A stretch of 64,000 nucleotides of DNA from Panonychus citri (lineage: Eukaryota; Arthropoda; Arachnida; Trombidiformes; Tetranychidae), in NCBI RefSeq assembly GCF_014898815.1, contig NW_026515428.1:186001-250000 (forward strand), written 5' to 3'. The position numbers were made by a program, and so were the translations under genes. Under the pieces are notes generated by a model. That model had not been told where the DNA came from, ran no database searches, and worked only from the letters and a program-made list of their open reading frames with translations. Positions 12,739 to 26,747 of the stretch are shown piece after piece (positions within the stretch are counted from its first letter, which is position 1; the number at the start of each line of letters is the position of its first letter).

Positions 12739-14745
12739 CAAGTATATTATCTAAATCTTATCATCACGATTGGGAAACAATTTAATCCAATCTTCGTACT
12801 GATTAATATACAAGTTGTTATTTTTACACAATCACCTAAACTAATATCATCTTGTTATCATTAAGACTGTTAAATTGTTTGATGAACAATTTAAAAGTTC
12901 AAATGGACAACAAATCAAATAGAAACAAATAAGGTTAACAATTAATTGTTATTAGAATCAGTTAATTATCAAAAGCCTTAAGGTTTAATTCAACAATTAA
13001 TTTCATCAATAATCAAGGGATGGAAACAATTAAACAACTTAAATTGCAATCAAAGTGATTACTTAAAATATGAGCCTGATTTTCAGAGTGAAACTCATGA
13101 TAATCCTTAATGAGAATTGGCATAAATCAGTTGAGCCCAAATGATTAAGAAAAAAAAATCAAAATCCAATCTCCATTAGATTAACCTATCAAATCCTTAG
13201 ACTTAAATTGAATTTGATTATGAGGGATGAGAAAATGATAATCATGGTCATCTCTCTCTCTCACCAGGGATTCTTAACACGATTCTGAGGATTTCTGAGT
13301 AAAATGAACTGAAGATGAAGCCATCAACATACAAGACGAAAAAAACTCAAAAAAACAACAAAAAGTTTGACGAAAAATGAAAAAGTTTTTTATCTTCTTT
13401 TTTTACTTCGAACACAAATTTCAAGGTAAACCACTCAAAGATTGTTGATAACTTTCAGTGATTTAGTTTTAATCCATCATCAACATGAATGAGAAAAAAA
13501 TATCAACAATCAACAACAAGAATCATCATCAACAGGTAAATGATTTAAATCAACAAGAAAGAAAAAATAACTTTCACTTTTAATCGTTAACTTTTATTAC
13601 TGTTGGTTGTACGCAATTTAACTGTTTTAATTTGTTTCATTCTGCCAACAATTAACCACATATCACGATATTTAATAATTCTCATCACCAGCAAATTGAT
13701 ACATTGATTGAACAATTAAAATCATTGTTACAATTACAGTTACAATTTACTAAATAATCATCACTAATCATCATAAACTAATTGCTTATGAAATTTAAAT
13801 ATTGAAAAAAAAACAAAATTACTGTTTAATATTGTAAATACAATATTGTAAGTTAATTGCTGCTACTTAATTGTAATTTACAAATCAACAAATTAAGTTA
13901 ATTTTATTCAATAAAATGAAACGATAAACAAAACAATTAGTAACAAAGTATCAACGGTAACATTGATAATTAATGATCATGATGAATGTGAAATTATTTA
14001 ACAGAAAAACTAATCAAAGTTGATTATCGATTCAAATTGTTAGGAATTAAAAAGTTAATCATACATATAAATAAACACTACAAAACATTAGGTAACCCTA
14101 AAGCAATTTAATTATCATTTCTAATCATTAACCTGATCTATATGCAATTAACCAATTGTAAACAATTAACTGACCAGAAAAACAAATCTAAAACCATTGA
14201 CCATCAACAAGAAAGCAACAACAAGATCACTAATCATGATTGCAATTTAAATTTATAGGTTTGCAATTAACCTTAACGGTAACAACAATCAGCCAACTAA
14301 TTAACCATGTTTATCAACTGATTATCATGGAAAAATGATCAAAATTGATTAATTAACAATCAAACACACACACACACACACATACAAACATTAATTATTA
14401 ATTGATCAACATTCATCTCGGGCAATGTTAACATCATGTTAATAACTCTGGTCAGTTAAAAAGTTAACGGTGAGAAAGAGGTCAATCAAATGAGGATAAA
14501 GATGAAAATGCTGATGAAATTGTCTAAAATGGCCTCTCATCATCATTCTCATCTTCATCTTCATCCTCAGAATCTGCGATTCAGTAGTAACAATTTAAAT
14601 TTCGCAGCGAATATACTAAAAAAAAGGATAAAGATTAAGAGTGAGAACGAAGTTTTTTAAACTGAGACGTTGTTATGAATTGATTATTAACCAATTTACA
14701 ATTAAACTGCTCACGGTTAAAATAGTTAGTTAACTGCTCGTTAAC

Positions 14746-14755
14746 GCCCTCAGGC
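14746..14755. promoter_or_regulatory. AP-2-like palindrome
   Basis: GCCCTCAGGC matches the AP-2 consensus GCCN3-4GGC. It is one of several such sites in non-coding DNA of this window. Function is unknown, since a 10-bp motif can occur by chance. Confidence 0.2.
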
Positions 14756-17700
14756 CAATTAAGTTGATATCGTGATAATAATCAAATAATTTTCCCTACA
14801 ATCTGAATAAAAAAACGTTCAATATAATAATCAACCTCCAATTGAATAATATGTATAATATTTAATCATCATCAACAATTTACTGGTAACTTGCATTTTC
14901 ATGATAATATTGAGATTCAGATGATTTTAATTCATAACAAAATTAAACAAATTGTCATGTGAGATTATAATTTTTGCATCAACAATCAACAAATCAACAG
15001 CAACAAATTGTTATAACCATTAAATTTACTCAATTTAAAAAGGATCATCCAATTTATCAGTTAATCAAAATGAGTTTTTTTGCTTTCATTTCAATTCTTG
15101 ATTCTCTCACTTAATTGTTGATAATTGTATCTTTATCAACTAATCAGTGGTGATTATGATTATCATAATTATCAAATGGTGTTTGATTAAAGTGTTAATT
15201 TTAATCATAAGTATGATGGGAATCCGTTGATTGTACCGTTTTTTTTTGATACAATTAAAAGTTGATTGTTGATGGTTATCATTAACGATTAATTGATTAA
15301 CCTTTTCTATCAAGCAATTAAGAAAAAAAAATATTAATCGTTGATTCATTTGTCCAGTTAAAAGTTTGTGATTAGGTTAATTTAGTTAACGATTTACAAG
15401 ATTTTTTTCTTATCAAACTAATTGACAATCGCAACTGATTAACTTAATCATGATTAGTAATTAATTTGTGAAATTTTTTGATTAATCTCCTTGGGCCATT
15501 CAATTGTAATTGTGTCTTGATTTTTAAGTAAATCTAATAGCAATTAAAGTCAATCATTTATTGTTCATTTCTATAAACACTTAAATGTTCAGTAATTAAT
15601 TAATTAGTGTAGTAGTTATATAATTGATTAGTTGAGATGAAAATTATATTCTTAATTACTAAGTTGAACAATTAAGGATATTGATTATCAAAAATTGTTT
15701 ACACTCAAATTTGATCAACAAGCTTTGATATTAAACAATTAAATTGTTTGATATCAGGTTAATTTACAATTTAAATGTTAATCTTTTACAATCAGCTAAC
15801 AATTTAGCCAACATCATCAATCAAATAGTAATAAACTCCAACAATTAACTAAATAATATTAATAAGATAACTTGAAGCAATAAATAGTTAATTGTTGATC
15901 AAGTTAAAAGCAAACTTGAAATAATTAACAATTAGGAAACAATTAAAGGTATAACAATATAACAAAATACTATCTGATAATCAGATTCAAACTTGAATCA
16001 AGATTAACAATAAATAACAATTAATAAATTGTAAACATGGGAAATCATTAATCACTAATGATTATCAAGGTAAATAAAAATCAAATCAAAATCAGAAACA
16101 AAGTGCTAACTATTAATCAATTGCAACTTTAATTCAAATGATGATGAATTAAATTGTGAGTGATGAAAGAGAGAGAGAGAGAGAGAGATCATCATCTTCA
16201 TCCTCATCAATGTCATCATCAATGTTACCCGATTGTAATTGTGATATTTAAATGCTGTTAACAACATGATTTAACTGCTGAGTTTATATTACAATTAACA
16301 TTCAGAATGATGATCAATTAGAGGGGGAGAGAGTTAAATTTACATGTTATAAAACCATCACCATAACTGTTAATGATGATTAAATTGCTATAACTGAATC
16401 AAATCTTATTATTCAGATTACACAGTTAACAGCAATTAAATTAAATTAGATTGCTCAAATATAAAACTGGGCGTTTATCAATCACAATTATAACTTAATT
16501 GTAACGGTATTAAAAATTAATCAAGTTCACCAATCAAACCTTTTTTTTCAACAACTTGACCATAACCAAAGTGACCACAATTAAGCCAACTTTATGGTTA
16601 ACATGTAACTGATTCAAGGCTAATTATTGATTCTTTTCACGTTATAATTAACTCATTGCATGTTAACAATAATCATACATATGCAAAAAAGGGTTAATTA
16701 AAATATTATCAAGTCAAATTAGCTCATCGATTTTTTTTCTTTTCGAGTTTTAAAAAGTTCTAACTGAAATTTGAAAAGTTTTCCCTCCAATGATAAATGA
16801 ATTTAACTCACGATCAGTAAATCATATCATCAATATTATTAACATACTCAAGTTAATTACAATACAAGAAAGGAGCAATTAGACAGATTAACAGAAAACA
16901 AAATAAAGAATCAAATTAATGGTTCTTGGTGTAAATTGATTTTGATTAATTAACTATAATTGTGAGTGGGTTGATTATTAGACAAACTGATTAATTCACC
17001 AGAACGAAATCAAAAAAATAAGTTAATATATAAATTGATTAATTAATTGTTAACGACAGACTAATAAAAGGTAAATAGCAAAAACAAAACAGTAGCAGAA
17101 TCAAATGTTTTTTTAATCAACTAACAACAATTAACTTTACTTAATCAAGAAAACAACAACAACAACAACAACAACAATCAAGTTAATCATGATAATAGTG
17201 AAATATAATAACAAGTAAAAATGAACAGCATGAAACAATTAACAAGATTACAATCAATTGTTATATAATTTTAGATTAATTATAAATTATGTTAATCAAC
17301 TAATTATTATTATAACAATTAAGGTGAATTATAGAGATAAACAAATTGAAATTAATCATTTAATGTAATATTTGAAAATCAAGTTAATCATAAATTGTTG
17401 AGCAAATGATAAACTAATGATAATAAAGGTTAAATGTTCTCGCGGGTAAATAGTTAATTTTAATTGATCAAAATCAATTTTTCTTCTTCTTCATGATTTA
17501 ATACTGATTAATGTTAATCATTATCATCATCATTCTGAGGGCTAATCATCATTATTATCATCATGAAACAACATGATTATCAATTGAATATTGGACAAGA
17601 AATTTGAGAGAAGTAAAAAAATGGACTAATAATAATGTTAATTTGATTCTGATATAAAGATATAAATATAAATATAATTAAGTTGATCAAGATTGAAATT

Positions 17701-20700
17701 CAACTGATATCATATTGAGATGATGATAACGGGATGAGGATGAGGACATGAAGAGTGAGATTAATTGAAAGGAGTTAATTGTAAATTAGGTCAATCAACA
17801 ACAAGTAATAGTTGTTGTCGTTAATAGTAAATAATAATAATAATAATGATACAACCTGATGGTCATAAAAGTTGATATATATATAAATATTATCGCAACA
17901 ATTTAACTTGATTGTTACAGAAATAATCAACTCGCCCAAAGTTTTAAATCAAAGTAAATTCAACTGAATCAAACTTGTAGCATTTACTTTAGTTTTTCAT
18001 GATTAGTTCTGGTCAGAAAATCAGTTGAAAAGCAAAGGAAAAGTCAACATGATAATAATTCTGAAACTGATCAAGATCATTTTTCATTTACTTTCTTATC
18101 GTTTAAAAAGACATTAAAAAAAAGAGATGATGATGAAAAAGAAAGAGGAAGATAATGTTTCCATCATCATCATCATCATCATCGCCATCAAATTCAAGTC
18201 AATTGTGGACTTAACTATAAGCAATTAGGTTTGCATGGGTATGAAACTATTGCTACTGTTGATTGTTGATTAATTTTCATTTTTGTTAATTTTGTTTTCC
18301 TTTCAGGATAAGAAATGGTAAAACAAATCAGTTACTACTCTCAGTTTAATTATCTTGATTGTGATTGTGATGAATTAATGGTGATCATCATCATGATAGT
18401 GATTAATGGTTAGTGATGAATTAATTGTGATCAAGAGTTGAAACGTTGCAAAGTTAATTGTAAAATCTAAAAGGGAATCAATTTAAACGAAGAAAAAAAA
18501 AGTTTATTTTCCTCTTTGATGATATATATAACCTGTTCACAGATTGTTTCTCTTGATTGTTGTTGATTAACATAATCAACTGATTGTTGTTTAGCTTGTT
18601 AACAAATTGTGTCTTTGATTGTGTTCACAATTCATTAACCATTGTTAACAATTTAACCAACCCTTTTTTTGTTGTTGTTGTATATTTGAGTGTACTCATA
18701 ATCATTTGTCATTTACTATTGAGGCATTTGTTTTTTTTATTAATTAATCATTGATACAATTTAAAAGTTTCAACAATTAGCTGACCATTGATTATGATTA
18801 CAATCAGGTAAAAGGTAAATAACATTTTCTTAAAAGGTTAATTGTTGAGTTAAGGTGTGAACCTAAATGTAAAACAATCAACAACAAAATATACATAAAG
18901 TTAGTAAAAAAAAATCAACACAATTAATCAGATTGATTAGATGATTAAACTTGATCATCAAGGTGACTCTCATCATAATCATCATCAACAATTAAGGCTA
19001 GTTTAACGTTATTGGTTCAACAATATTGATTGTTAAATGTTAATCAGTTGATTGAATTGATAATAATCATTGGAAAGGGTTAAATGATTAAATAATGGTG
19101 ATTAATAAAGGCGTTGGTTAAAGGTTGATTGTATATATTGATTACAATTAACATTTAACAACTATTTAATAACTTCATTAAAACACCATTAACAACAATT
19201 AACAAATTTTTCATCAACAAAACTATTTTCAATTAAATTAAATATACTATTTGTGTCTCTCTATGAAACAATTAACCTCAACAATTAACAAAGTTTTGGG
19301 CTTGATTGGGTTGATTGAGTTCATCATCCTGATCCATTAATATTAAATGTGATTGATTGAAAATTAAACATCATCAACAATTAACTATTTATCTTTTTTT
19401 TTGCTTAGATTTTGATTGATTAGCAATCAATACCGTTTCATTATGATTAGTATAACATGTAACTACTTAATTGTAACTACTTGATACTTTGTTTATGAAT
19501 TTTAAATTTAATTGTAAAATTAAATTACATCAATCAAACCCGGAACCCAAAAAAAAAATTAACTAAACACAAGAAAATGATTAACTTAATGATGATTAGT
19601 ATCAACATTGATTTTACTTAATCACAATTATTATTTGTTGATTATTATTAATTTTCAATCCATCATAATGATCGTGATGAAAAGGTTAATCATCATCAAC
19701 GTTTAATTTGATTGTTGGCTATCAACGTCTAAAACAATCAATCAATTGATGATTAAAATTGAAAGCGAATCAATTTTAATCCAATTTAACTTTTATCCAA
19801 CAATAGGTAATAATTTAAATCAAGGTAGATCAACATTTTGAAATTTAAATTGTTGATTCAGGAAAATCACAATTTAATTGTAATCATAATTTTATGATAT
19901 ATACAATCAACCAATCAGAAAGTTGATCTCTTAATTATTAATTATTGTAATTGAGACAAAATATTATTATTCAATTAAGCCCAGAAAACATGATTAATTC
20001 TGATGGTTGTTGATTATTTATTGTTTTAATTTGATAATTTAATAAATGAATCAACAACAATTAACGTTTACTTTTTGACCCTTTCAATTTTGATATATTG
20101 TGATCACCTCTCACTTGATTATGAAACAAAAAATTTAGATATAATTAAGTTAATTGTTGGATAAAATAAATCAAAAAACAAAGGATTGTAACGATAATCA
20201 TTGATCAAGAAGGTTAATTAAACATGGAGGGAAACAATTAGTTTGATTAATTGTTAATTATCTGTAAACTATTATTACTTAAGGTGTTAATAAGGAATCA
20301 CAAGAAACAAACAAATTGTTCAAACAAGTCAACAATTAAGGAAAGAAAATTAAAGTTGATTAACTTAATCACATCAATGATTAGATTGAAAAAAAAGCAA
20401 CAATCAAAATTTAAATAAAATAGCAATAAGTTTGTTCAGTAATAACTAATAACTACAAGAAGAAAACAAAAAATATTCAACAATTAAGCAGCAATTAACC
20501 TCAAGTGTTGGTGATTAATTTAATTTAATGTTGATTAAGGTTTGATCAACAATTTTCAATCAATAATTAAACTTGAGAGAGACATTAACTGATCATCAAC
20601 AAAGATAATCAAAAATATTGATTAACCAATAAGGTTTGAAATTATTTTATTAATCAATTGATAAATTGTTACCATTAGATGTTCTCAATATTATCTATAA

Positions 20701-23700
20701 ATTAGTTGATTAATTGATTAATTAAAGTGCAAAACGACTGACCAGTTAACACACAGTAACAATTAGTTTTGATTGCTGTTCAACTGGTTTAAGATCAAAT
20801 TGTAAACTATCACAACAAGTAAATTTGGAGCAATTAAGTTAAACGCAGCTGAAAATAATCAACAATTTATGTTAATTATATTTAATCATGGACAGTTTTA
20901 AGCTGATTAATCAATTCATTCAAGATGTTTTAACTTTGATTAACTTAATTGTAGCTAGTAAATCAAATTAACCAATACAAGTTCATATAGACATCAAAAT
21001 GAAAATTAAATATTAATTTTTTCAAGCAAAAGTGGCAACAATTAAAATAAATTGCCAATGGTGATTAAATTGTTGTTGTTGTTCAAATAAAAAGGATAAC
21101 AACATCTCATAAATGATAATCATAGTTAACTAATTAGATTTGATTAGGAAATGTGATCAAGGAGTAATAATAATGAAACAAAAAGGTAAGAAAAAAAAGA
21201 TGAAATCAACCCTGAGGGCAATTTAACAGCAATATCATGGTTATCATGAAAATTGTTTGAATTAAATTAATTGTTGAAACACAAAGTGAAAAGCATCATC
21301 ACCATTATCATCATCATCATCATCATAATAATCATTACAACACAATTCATGATAATCATGTAAAGTAATTAGATTGTGAGATAATCATTTGGGCAAATTA
21401 AAACACAAAGATGATCAACAGTTAGCAATCAAATCATTAATTGTAATTGATGATCACAACAAACAAACAAAAAAAAGATCCAACAACAATTAAATCAACT
21501 AATTTTCAACCTCATGGTTACATACATTAGATATAAACTTTTTCATGATCACACTCACCAATATGAATAGAAAGGTATAAGAAATGATAATTATTGATGA
21601 AAAATAATACTGGAAACATTTAATTCATTAATTATATGAATTAACAATAATATTAATGATGATTACAGGTAATCAAAGGGATATGAAAAGGTAAGAAATT
21701 GAAATAGGATAAAAATAGTAAACAACAAGCATTGAGGCCCAAACATGATTTAAAGTAACATTTACTCAGATCATCATTGGGATGATGATCATGATGATGA
21801 TCATCATATAGTTAGTAAGGGGGAGCTTAAAAGAAAGAGAAAGTGAGAGATGACAAGATGATGATGAAGGAAAGGGTTGAATGGACGATGGATGAGAAGA
21901 TGAATTTATTTTCTGAGGCCAATTTTAAGGCTATAAATCAAGGTAAGAATCGTTTCTTTTTGCCTTCATGATTACACAAATATGAGTTTGTCTTTTTGGT
22001 TTTTTTTTTCTTCTTCGATGATGATAATTATTCATCCTTCATTCTGAGCATCCTCATCATCTTTCCACCATTTTAATTGGCTTCAAATCAAGTTGATTCT
22101 ATGATTGTATTTGTGTCCTTTTCTAATCCAGATCAACATTTGCCTGTTGATCATGATGGTGATCAGTTGATTTCCTATGTTGATTGTTACCTTTTTTCAA
22201 AGTGATTTGATTTGTAAACTATTTCAATGATAAATTGTAAACAACTCAAGTCATAAGATTATCATGAGTTATAATTAAATCACAAGTAAATAAAAGTGAC
22301 CATGAAAATCATTCACGATTAACGGTAATCAACAATATCATCATTATCGTCAAGATTATCCCCTTTTACACCTTAAATGATAAACTAGTTTTATTTCTGC
22401 AACAATTTACAAAACCATCACTAATTGTAAAATTATGAATATAAATCAACGAGCCAAGAATTAAATTAAACACGAAAATGATTAATCTATTTAATTGTTA
22501 CCTATTGTTGCAAAGTTGAGGATGAAAAACAAATTGTTCAACTAAATCAATTAATCAAAATTGATCTGCATGATAATTGCAATTGAAACGCATCTAATTG
22601 TGAAGAGGAAAATTGAGAATTAAATTAATCATCATAATCTCAGTTGGAAACGTATTATTTTAAATTGTCCAAGACAAATCAATTTGACCTAAAATATAAA
22701 CAAAACTGACCAAACAATCAACAACTAGAATATTGAAAACAATTAACTGGATAATAACTAAATCAGTTAATTGTTTTAAATATAGAAAATAAAACAACCG
22801 AAAAGTTAACCAAGTTAACCATTAAAATCGACTAATGATTAAGACTCAAAGGGATAAATGATGATATTTAATAGCTTCTGAATTTACAACAGATGATAAT
22901 TAACATCAATGTTGATGATGATGATAAACAGCATCCTCATCATCATCATCATGTCTAAACATCAACAAATGTGACCAGAATACTTTATATACGAAATATA
23001 TATGAAGATAAATGGCCAAGCCCAATAATTTATATTAAATGGATGAAAAAAAAAAGATAGATGATGAAGATTCTGATGAATATAATGATGATAATGATGA
23101 TGAAAAAAAGATATTCACCTTTAGGCTATAATAACATATCGAAAAGGTGATTGTGAAGGTTAACCTTTTCTTTTTGTCTTCTTTTTTTCTTCATCCTCTG
23201 AATTTATTCAGTGTTCATGGAGGAGAAAAATAAACCTTTATAGTAGATTGTAATTCAAAGTTAATTGTTTACAATTTACGATTAAATAAAACAAACAAAG
23301 TTGATTAATGAGAGACAATTTAATCTCGATTATAAGTATGTATCTCAATCTACAACATAGACACAATTAAGACACTGATTAGTTACAATTTAGCTTGTAA
23401 CTAAATTGAAATTTGGATTTATTGATTGTTAATTATTTCTCTCTCTCTTGCTTGATTAACTTTGTTATAACTAATATATTTAACTAAATCCAATCAGATA
23501 GTAATTAAAATGAGAAAAATTGATCGTAATTAAAGTTTGATAACTAATATTTTATATACAGAAAAACAAACTTTAATTGCGATAGTTAAATTAATTGATT
23601 AAACCGATAATCAAACAAGATAATGTAACAATTGTTTTTGGGTAAATAATAATTAAACGTTTAAACGTAAAAGTTAAATCACAATTAGCTAATTATTTAA

Positions 23701-25180
23701 CTAATCCAAAAGTATGTTAAACAATTTAAAAAAAAAGTAAAAAACTTTTCATTTTCATTCATTTTAATTATAAGTTTTAGGAAAAATCAAAAATCGCAAT
23801 GATTAGATGATGATGATAATGATTAAAATGATGATCAGAATCTTAATTGCCCAGAGGAAAAGATTATTAGATCTAAAGGGTTGATAATCATCATCATCAT
23901 CATCATCATGGTAATCAACATGATAGAAAAAAAAACTCAAATTTCCCCAAAAATGATATAACTTTTTTGTTTCTTCAAAAACTGAGAATCAGATAAAGTT
24001 AAAGAATTGTGAAAAAGTTGACAGATAGAATTAAATTGATTAGTTAATCAACTTGTTTTTACTTTTGAAACACCAAAAATCAACTATCGATGATTAATAT
24101 CCAATAAATAATAATAATCAACTTTTAATTGATTATTGTTGTTTAATCAGTTGATTGGTTTCAATTGGAAATGATGAAAAAAAAACAGAAGAAAAAAAAT
24201 ATTATTATTAAGAAACAAATAGTAACAGTAATACCTTGATCAGAGGTGATAAGTTCAAGGTAATCATGATGATAATTGATAATATCAAGATAATCATGAT
24301 AATAGCTAATACTTAGTACTATTATTTTTCCATCCTCATCCTCATCCTCATCTTCGTCTTCATCATCTTTAAGAAGAAAAGATAATATTCATGTTAACTT
24401 TTTCTCTTCTTTTTTTCTTTTTCTTCTTCCTAACATTTTAAAGATGAATTCGTTGGAATCTAATTGGCAAGTCTAATGAATATAAAGCGTGAGAAAGTGC
24501 TAACGATTATCATCATCATCATCATCTTCTTCTTCTTCTTCTTCATCATCTTACTCTCCATCATCATCTCTACCTCAATGATAATAACCCTTTATTCAGG
24601 TAACAAGGTGGAGAAAAAAGTTCCTATAACTTTCAATGATTAGTTTTCTTGTTATTTTCACAGCAAAATGCAAAGAGACTGAATCACTTTTAATTAACTC
24701 ACAATTAATCAATTAACCTGATATATATTATTGTTGATGTTTTAAAATTGATTAAGGTGAGAGCACAAGAATTAAACTGAAATTAACGTTCATTAACATG
24801 ATTAAAAAGCTTTGATGATAAAAATAAAACTCCATGGAAACTAAAAATTATGGATAGGGAATAATCATTATCACAATTAAATTTAATCACAATAATATTA
24901 AACAATGTGGATGCAAAAAAATTATGTAGCCCCAGGTAACGGATATGACAAGAGAGACAGGTAATGATTAGTATTTTCATTTCACAATTAAAGCCAATGG
25001 ATTTAATTACTTGAACCCTTTTTCTATATATTTAAAGTAAGAAAAAGTTGATCACAATTAACTTTATAAATATTATCAACATTTTCTAATCAAGTTCAAG
25101 GTGAGTTCTCAAAAGATAATATGATGAAAAATAAATTACAATTAATACCTTGCAATTCTGTTTAAATTGTCCATCAGCTG

Positions 25181-25213
25181 ATCACAATTTAATCACAATT
25201 TAATCACAATTAT
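25181..25213. repeat. Three tandem 11-bp units containing AATCACAATT
   Basis: The unit ATCACAATTTA is repeated three times head to tail, the last copy slightly changed. An 11-bp period is close to one DNA helical turn. It lies about 0.7 kb downstream of the FLYWCH exon on that gene's strand. Confidence 0.6.
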
Positions 25214-25882
25214 TAGTTGATTTGTATGTGAATTTGTGTGTGAGTGTTTACATGTGAGCGGGTGTTATGATAAAATCAGTAGTTAATATGATTAGTTTTT
25301 GGTAGGAAGTTGATTAATTAAATTAGATTAATCCAGGTAGGAGAGTTTCAATGTTTTATGAGAAAATTGGATTAAGATAATCAACAATAAATTGAGAAAA
25401 AAAGTTGAGGTAAATTTCAGAATGATTTAGATTGTTAATTAGTTAGAGAAGAAGAAAAAAACTTTTTAAATCAAAACTTTTTTCTTGGTCAAGATGGTCA
25501 AAGATACTAAAGATTAGATAAACTAAATTATATAAAATGGATCAAATGAGTTAATTCAATTCAATTCAATTAGTTTAATCTGTAATCAAGACTAAAGAAT
25601 AAAAAATTGAGCTAACAATTTATTAATCAAGTCACAGGAAAATAGAGAGAGAGAGAGCAGATTAAGCAAATTGTTATGAGATTAAAATGAAATAGTCAAC
25701 ATGGATTAAGTTAATAACCATTTGAATTTAAGATTGTCGAAAGGGATTAATTAATTATATGAGGATTAGATTGTTATCATTTATATATCAGTTTCCCTTG
25801 GAAAATAATTAGTTGATATTTAGATGAAATGACGAGAAAGAGAGAGAAAAGAAAACAAGAGCAAAACGAAAAGTATTCAAAC

Positions 25883-26747
25883 CTTCATTGTTGAACATGT
25901 TACGACAAAGTGACCTCTCTAAATTTTCAATGGACGGACAAGCAAAATTATTGGCCATTGAGGCGGCAAATGAGGCGATTTGATGATTCCCGCTGGCAAA
26001 GGCAATGTATTTAAGTGTCTCTTGCATGAGAGTTGGAAATGAAACAGCGGCGGTTGCAGCTGCAGCGGTTTGAGCATTGAGAACCTCTTGGATGGTCAAT
26101 CCAGTTGGTACTCTTGGGGCAATGATTGGTGACATTTCTGATAAAAGTGGACCGGTCAGTGTATTTGAAGATGGTGGTGATAATCCAGCTGATGAAGATG
26201 ATCCTGAGGTGTGATGAGTTGAAAGTGATAAAGGTTGATCTTTACTATTACCAGAATGATTTAGATTAATTGAATTACTATTATTGTTATTTGATTGGTT
26301 TGAATTATTATTGTTATGATGGTGAAGATGATGATGACGATTGGTATTATGATGATGATGAGAATGATGTTGATTATGATGATGGTGATGATGATTATTG
26401 GTATTCTCTCTTTCCCTACTATTTGTCTCTCTTCCATGTGAATTGTACAAATTGATCGCCGATGATGAGGCTGTTGTTGTCCCTCCGGTTCCCGTTGATC
26501 CACCATTACGAAGTAAACCCGTTGAACCAGATAATCCACCGATTCCCGCTTCGGCTGGATGGTTGTGTTTATTGTTCGCTTTTTTAACACGATTGTTAAC
26601 CGTTACAGCTCGACCTGGACACTGGCGATCACGGGAACATCGCCAGTAAACTGTACCATCTTTACCATCACGAACTTTATTATATCGATGGCCTTCAAAG
26701 ACAAGAGCGATTCCACCTCGTTGAGTAGCAACATATTGACACTCCAT
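25883..26747 (-). CDS. FLYWCH zinc-finger protein, first coding exon (3' end unresolved)
   Basis: This is a zinc-binding protein, probably DNA-binding and nuclear. A single FLYWCH finger spans about residues 4-66, with the F..HRY, VYWRC, QCPGRA and KHNHP positions that supply the aromatic core and the Cys2His2 ligands. The Drosophila mod(mdg4) isoform ends carry the same domain, but no BTB domain is seen here. A long low-complexity region follows, rich in G/S/T, then H and N (about residues 110-180), with a PLSLS motif. A better conserved helical segment comes last, starting near residue 213 (PTGLTIQEVL). The ATG at 26747 has a good context (ACAATGG). At 25883 an AAG|GTTTGA donor interrupts the conserved segment. 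If it is not used, the frame runs on through an S/F-rich, intron-like tail to a stop at 25809. I favour splicing, with 3' exon(s) further left. The FLYWCH assignment is secure; gene identity is not. Confidence 0.75.

Larger units (their letters stand above)
10785..25882. other. 15 kb block without a recognisable gene
   Basis: Both strands were read and no conserved protein segment, tRNA or transposable-element frame was seen. Open frames here are short and made of low-complexity residues from ATC/GAT and A/T runs. The block holds a (GA)24 tract (12687-12734), a shorter GA tract (16168-16188), a CA run (14364-14382), a CAA run (17153-17175), repeated GAT/ATC clusters, AP-2-like palindromes at 14746-14755 and 21210-21219, and three 11-bp tandem units at 25181-25213. 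It lies upstream of the aminopeptidase exon and downstream of the FLYWCH exon, both on the minus strand, so it probably contains 5' exon(s) of the first, 3' exon(s) of the second, or both. These were too short for me to identify. Confidence 0.5.
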
